Positions 58,601 through 64,000 of a stretch of 64,000 nucleotides of DNA are shown here, one piece after another (the first letter of the stretch is position 1; each line of letters starts with the position of its first letter). The stretch spans positions 62,001 to 126,000 of the forward strand of contig JAJKFJ010020941.1 of assembly GCA_027382625.1 (NCBI GenBank), read 5' to 3'. Both the position numbers and the translations under genes were made by a program. Source of the stretch: Tetmemena sp. SeJ-2015. Its lineage: Eukaryota; Ciliophora; Spirotrichea; Sporadotrichida; Oxytrichidae. The notes under the pieces were generated by a model. The model had not been told where the DNA came from, made no database searches, and was given only the letters and a program-made list of their open reading frames with translations.

Positions 58601-61600
58601 CTAAGAGGTGTTTACCTTAGCTAACAGCATTATGAATGACTACAGTCTTAAAATACTTCAAGATAGAATATAAGTGCTCCAGACAGATAGATTAACCAAC
58701 GTTTTCAAACGACTCATTATTATCGATACTTATTATTTTTAAATATATTAAAATTGCTTATTTATACTTTTGATGATAAACTGAGGCCTTACATTTCAAG
58801 GATCTTAATTTTTTTGTCTAAAAATATATCTCTCAAACTGGGACAGTGACAATTGAGTTTGGAAAGAAGGTATCCATTCCAACTACTTTCGAAAAATTCA
58901 ATTAAATAGTCATGTCCTTCGCTGTTATTTTTAAATATTTTCTTTATCAAGACTATTAGTTCCACATCGAGAATGCTCGCAGAGAGTTAAGCCGTTTATC
59001 AGAAATTCAAAGTACTTACTTACAATTCTTAACGCATGGTTGTTCAAGTAGCTTTCAATGATTCGTTGTCATTATCATCTTCTTCTGAGGTAATTTCTAC
59101 AACAATTAGTTAATTGAATTTAGAGCCCTGACTTACTGAGGATAAAAAATAAAAATGCAATTCATCCTAAATGGCTATTTCACAAGTGTTGACACCAACC
59201 TCCCTGTTAAATTCATGTACTCAACTACGGGAAAAATCCCTAAGCAGGTTGTTTCATGTAAAATCCACTTTTTCATGTTAATTAAGTTTAGCTGCTGCGG
59301 AGACTGTGGCTGATAACACTTTTTCCATTTCTTAAGTAGTTATCCTGTTCAATTTTGGGACCAATATTATCTTGTAACATCTCTATTAAGTTTTGACGAT
59401 GCTACTTTAGTGCTTCAACCATGCAGTATCTGTGGAGTTTCATTAATTCTTTGCAGTTGGTTATTCATATGCCCATCTTGGACATTAACTTCCCTTCGAA
59501 TGCAAACTTTATCTTCTCTGTTCTAATCTAGATAAAAATATTTGAACTTTATGATAGTAAATTTGAACTTAATACCGGCAGAGTCGCTTTTGGATTTGGT
59601 GTTTAAATTCCCAGATCCTCCAGTTCCATACAATCAGAGATTTGACAACCTAGATATCTTTTAAATACTTTAGCTGCTTCCTCTAATCTGCTTAACTTTG
59701 ATTACATTATGAGTCTTAATATATTTTAGAACAGTTTGGATCTAGCAATCTCTACTTGGCACTTCTGATAGTATTAATGGGAGTCCTTTAAAATAATATG
59801 AAATGCCTTCTTGTGTTTTTTGTTTTGAGTTACCCTTATCCAAGGTAATACATATTTTGTGTAACCATGATTTTATAGATTCTCCAGACCTCATATATAT
59901 TTAATAGTTAAATATCTGTTAATTAAAATAGCAAGCACTGGATGATACTTTATTAGCCTATCTCAGATTATTTATGCTTAAAAACATCATGATTAAGCTT
60001 TGATAGAAGTTAAATAAAGATTTAACCTAAATTTTAAATTAAGTTTTTAGTAACCTCATTTGATTCTCAAGTATTGATAAAAAATATATTAAATTTAAGA
60101 GAATAACAGAAATTAATTTAGTAAATAGTTTGTAATGAAATTCTTGTTCAGATTTTACAATTTGAATTAATTTAAAATAGATTTTTGGTAGAGAGCTACC
60201 TGCAAATGTGTTTGCTATCAATGGTTAACATTCAAATAGTAATATCTCTAACTTTTTGAACAGTTATAGTTTGGCATTTAAACTTAGACGTTGGCTCTAA
60301 GCTCCATTATGGCTATGGTTTTCTTGGGTATTTGTCTGTCCATGCCAATTGCTTCTTGCTTAATGATTGGACTAATAATTTAATTTGAGTGACTTTACAG
60401 GCAGAGGATGGCCCAGCAATAAAATTAAAATATAAATCCTTCAGAGATATTTTCGGGCAAATATACGAAGGACTCAATTTAAGTAGCTCTTTGAAAATGT
60501 TTTTCGCAGTGTGGTTCTAACTGAGAAGACTGACCTTCGCAATAGTAGCAGTTTTCATGCAAAACTATCCTGGTGTGATTCACTTGTTTTATCTTCTGCT
60601 GTAGCAACAGTTACACATCATCTACCTTATCCAAATGAAGCCTTATGAGTCTAGCTTTGACAACCACATCGAGATCTTCAATGAGTTTAAATTTTAGTTG
60701 ATGATTACAGTGGTGGTCTATCACTTTTTTGTTTTCCAGGACGTGAATGTTGACGCAAGCATTAGGGATAATTTTGGATGGTCAGTGGGTGGCATAATTC
60801 TGTTCTTAATTTTCTCCAACCTGTTTGTTATGTTCTTCATGAGTAATTATTTTAGTGTTTTGAGTATGCGCAATATCTTTGATAAAATTAAACGCTTGAG
60901 GAGCAGATATTAATTCTACAGATAGGGAAAACTCAGGACTTTCAGAGATATATTTACTGCATCTAGACTATTATTCTCTATATATGTTTTATAAATTAAA
61001 AGGTAATTTTTCTTAAATCTATTTATTAATTTATAGAAACTTTTTTGTTTAATTTTAAAATACATTATAGAAAATGGAATTAAATATATTTAAAAATGTT
61101 TATAAATAAATTACAAAATAAGAATATCAAGGAATAAAAATCGGGATGAGGAGTAGGAATCATACTTTTAGAGTATATTTAAATCAAAGACGGGAATCTC
61201 TTAAAGTACAATACAAACAGAGGGAAAAATTAAACCCTTCATATTATAAAATTGTTTGCTTACAAAGTTAATTTTAATTGTTGATTTAAATTTTTACACA
61301 TTTTAATTTTAATAAGTTCCTAGTATAAACCAAAGATAAAGAAATAAAACAATAAAAGATATTTCAATAACCTTGAAATAAAATTAGTATTGAGATTATA
61401 CTATATTTAATTGAGTTTTAATATTGTCTTGCAATTTAAAGTAATAAAATGAAAATAAAGTTATCTTATTTTGCTGAGGTTTGAATGCTTGAGACTCTTG
61501 AAATGGAGAGCAGCTCAATTGCTTTTAGTGATTACATTAAAAACTAATCCCTTAAAAGCTCTCATGACCAATTAAGGTTCAAGTCCTTCTAAATCAAGGA

Positions 61601-61840
61601 TGTCATCAAAATTAAAACTATGGAGCCAAAAGACCTAAACACTTAAAATTGCTTTAAATATAAATCCAATATTTTATCATTAAAAACTTATGAATAAATT
61701 AATGTTATATTTTAGAATATAATATCAAAAGAAAATTTCAGAAAGCAATTATTGAGTACTGTATACTCTGCAATTTTACTTTTCAAAAATTAATTAGAGA
61801 TTAAAGAGTAAAGGTACTGGCTTTAATAATTTCAGCTTTA
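55653..61840 (+). CDS. Ig/cadg, Thr stalk, membrane module and tail (continuation of 50.8-kb gene)
   Basis: Pieces in order: DDENCFDSFTPTTIQFTPSY (55790), SSSCPPTLSTSISLTITSPT (55950), ASTYSLDISSSTQLVIPFTQ (56260), Thr stalk 57180-57790, DLFDQSPFFFAVLQNFTIQL (57890), SPLSDPTVTIVNSLDTKSDF (58030), RTYYMWVNVLNPD (58230), then the membrane module: MQYLWSFINSLQLVIHMPIL, DINFPSNANFIFSVLIQI (59430-59530), SNLYLALLIVLMG (59740), IEIFNEFKFQLMITVVVYHF (60670; FNE not interrupted by an IES here) and DNFGWSVGGIILFLIFSNLF (60760). A tail with MESSSIAFSDYIKNQSLKSS reaches about 61.83 kb. ATG 55653 (MFFLIIFHLICE) could be an independent start, but domain order favours joining with the 50.8-kb propeller. 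Confidence 0.7.
57180..57790 (+). repeat. Thr/Ser/Pro stalk repeat
   Basis: Degenerate ACT/ACA/TCA codon repeat coding for mucin-like sequence (TPTTDTTTTTTSSSSTTQTP). An opposite-strand Val-rich frame at 57354-57542 is its shadow. Confidence 0.85.
57351..57366 (+). other. Candidate IES, 16 bp, pointer ACTGAA
   Basis: ACTGAA at 57345-57350 and 57361-57366. Removal clears a TGA and restores VSTTETSTTSTPSDTP. In a repetitive tract a slippage duplication is possible. Confidence 0.6.
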
Positions 61841-62429
61841 AGAAATCCATAATTAAACCCTCATCTTATTTTTTATTTTGTTTTTGAATTAGTTCATGGA
61901 TTATTTTATCCAATTATAGATTATTTGTGGAAAATAATTTAATGTGGAAAAATATTTAGCATTTTATCGTTTAAGAGAAAAATTTATTTTTGCAAATAAT
62001 ATTGTAAATATAAATTATTTTGATGACCTATTTGAATCTGGTAATATACCAAACACTATAGGACTTTGAAAAGATATTAAATTATATGTAGGATTTTAAG
62101 TCCAATAGTTAATTTTATTAAAATAAATAATTCACATTCTTAATCTTTGTAATGCTTAGAACAAATACAAAGATAAAAATAGATACTATAACCGATTCAA
62201 ATTATATAATTCAGTATTCTTTAAAAATAATTTGAATCGAAAAGCTCCAATTTGTTAATAAATAAAAAAATTTAATTTATATAAAATATGTATTTTATTG
62301 ATAAATATTAGTAATTAATGAAGCTCAGTTTAAGCAATATAGGACTTAGTTGAAATGAAGGAAACTGTTTTAAAATGATAAAGCCTCTAAGCTTCTTATA
62401 AATACTTAAATTTTATGATTAATTTTTCT
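61841..62429. other. AT-rich spacer between convergent genes
   Basis: No coding pieces on either strand. In particular no membrane module follows the stalk of the minus-strand gene to its right. Confidence 0.45.
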
Positions 62430-64000
62430 TTAAATTGGTTGGTCTTGGAGTAGTTGTAGGGGGGCTAGTTGTTGTTGGAGTTGGAGTGGTTGGAGGAAGT
62501 AATGAATCAAAAGCTATCGTTATGTATACAATATAATTTAATATTTAAATTTAACCATAAATCAAAAGTTGCTTCGGAGCCAACATTTGAAACTAAATGT
62601 TAAAGGTAAAATTGAAATTTTTAAGAATTTACGTTTTTGAATACATTACCTAATAAGTACCATTAATTTTAATATATTAAATAGTATTAAATGCAAATGC
62701 ATTGCTATTATAAATGTAGAAGATACTGGATGCTTGCTAATTCCCGCTTCCTTTGGCAGTTAGCCTAAATAAATAAGACCCAAGATCAACTGTAGTAGCA
62801 TCAAAAATAATAAGGCTTTATATTTTCATTATTTTTTATTCAAAAAAAATATATTTAAGACTCTTTATAATTTAAAAGCTATAATTTTTATTTATTATTG
62901 ATATTATTCATTTTTGGAATGAAGAAAAATCTTGAAAATAAGAAAATTTTGCAAATCTATTACTATATTAAATTAAATTAAAAATAAACGAACAGGATAT
63001 AAATAATTGAAATTTACAAAACCAAAACTTTATAGTGATTTAATTTATCAGTTAAATAGATGATCTGTTATGATGGGTTAAACGTAGCAAAGTGTGGCAG
63101 TGTAGTGGAATAATTAGAAGTGTCATTGTTGTAAGCATACTCTAAAGTGTAAGTAAAAGAAGGACATTTAAATTAAATTTACTGGTTGGAGATCCAAATG
63201 GAATACTCATCTCAGAGTAGTAGAAAAGATTCAAAGTGTAGTTCTAATTTATATCGAATTATAAATATCGATTGATGAAATATTTAGGGAACTAAGTATA
63301 TACCTCAACAATAACACTCTTTCTTTAAGTTTCTTTATATGATGTTGGAGATAAAGATGCTTTATGATTTTCTAATGATTATCCAAAATTGATTGATGAA
63401 TTCCGAGTTTTCAAGACATTTCAATTACTCGAGTGATTTAATTATAATTGCTACATATCTAAATCCTTTGTCTTTTCAGATATGGCACTGATCTTACTTG
63501 TCATAGTCCAAAACCTCCTGTTAAGAAGTCCTTGTCATTTATTAAAAGCTCTCTTTCTTTTTAAGGCTCTCGATTTTAATTATATCCATGGAAATATAAA
63601 AATATTAGCTTTAATTTTAACAAACCATATTTTACTTTAGTGATTAGAGGGAATTTTGAAATTATTTATAAATTATATCGAAGTACATAGTATCAAAGCT
63701 GCCTAAGAAATTGCACCAAGAACTTATTCCTAACTAAATCAGTCCCCCATTTGCAAATGAGTATCCAGAATTGTCATAAGGTGCTGATTTGGGGCATGGG
63801 AAAACTGCAGCATAGTTGTAAGGAATACTACAATCTCCAAATATATTTGGCGTACTAGAATTAATTAACTTATCCTATATTTTATATTAACAAGATCTTT
63901 AAATTCTTCTCAATCCTAAACAAATTTGTAGATAGTTTTCTGAAATCATTTCTTCGAATTATTAATTAATACTAATTATGTCTGACTAAAAATACCTAAA
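62430..64000 (-). CDS. Propeller-Ig-cadg-stalk protein, cut by the window end
   Basis: Minus strand from the right edge: IFGDCSIPYNYAAVFPCPKS, SGYSFANGGLIQLGISSWCN (63690-63850), CPSFTYTLEYAYNNDTSNYS with FATFNPSQQ (63070-63170), cadg FDATTVDLGSYLFRLTAKGS (62700-62810) and a short Pro/Thr stalk (PPTTPTPTTTSPPTTTPRPT, about 62440-62500). AT-rich inserts separate them. The N-terminus lies outside. After the stalk the frame runs into KKNQS and AT-rich DNA; no membrane module is found on this strand within the next 2 kb, so the product is secreted, truncated, or completed from MDSs elsewhere. Confidence 0.65.

Noticed and set aside
1..64000. tRNA genes or CRISPR arrays
   Set aside because: No cloverleaf with a GGTTCGAATCC-type T-loop was found, and there are no regularly spaced repeats; the Thr-codon repeats are coding.

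Overview
The window looks like a germline (micronuclear) segment of a spirotrich ciliate of the Oxytricha/Stylonychia type. TAA and TAG are read through as Gln in every recognisable gene and TGA is the only stop. Short AT-rich inserts break conserved proteins, and each insert is bounded by a direct repeat of 2-7 bp. Excising insert plus one repeat copy restores the frame and the family sequence, which is the MDS/pointer/IES organisation. True spliceosomal introns (28-39 nt, GT...AG) are also present and can be told apart from the IESs. No telomere array, tRNA, CRISPR or transposase gene was seen. Species is not assigned.

Positions 1-21000 are gene-dense and mostly housekeeping or ciliary, with few and very short IESs. 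On the minus strand they hold a partial Q/S-rich protein, a large coiled-coil protein, an SF-assemblin-like coiled coil, WDR92 (DNAAF10), a TPR protein, a probable pseudokinase, a hypothetical protein, DNAJC2/zuotin and a tandem-GAF protein. On the plus strand lie a U3 snoRNA gene with a ciliate snRNA-type promoter and a small CHCH-like gene. For five of these genes the length after removing the proposed IESs is an exact multiple of three (for WDR92 also one extra base), which independently supports the models.

Positions 22500-64000 hold an array of related giant surface-protein genes in both orientations. The full architecture, inferred by comparing members, is: N-terminal signal, beta-propeller-like ectodomain, cadherin/Ig-like (cadg) region, Thr/Pro/Ser-rich mucin stalk, a conserved polytopic membrane module with an LW..I..LQ.. 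/ P.N / FNE signature, and a basic Gln-rich tail. Two tandem copies (22.5-26.4 and 27.25-31.3 kb) share intron and IES positions. Others are 34.3-42.8 kb (minus, split by about 3.9 kb of AT-rich DNA), 44.5-50.1 kb (minus), 50.8-61.8 kb (plus, probably one gene) and 62.4 kb to the window end (minus). A reversed propeller fragment lies at 32.6-34.3 kb. Two small unrelated genes, a membrane protein and a coiled-coil protein, sit at 42.9-44.3 kb around a homopolymer-like A/T block.

Limits: all translation was by eye. Several 1-2 nt frame slips remain that no pointer explains, so exon edges in the surface-protein genes are approximate and start/stop positions there are estimates unless stated.
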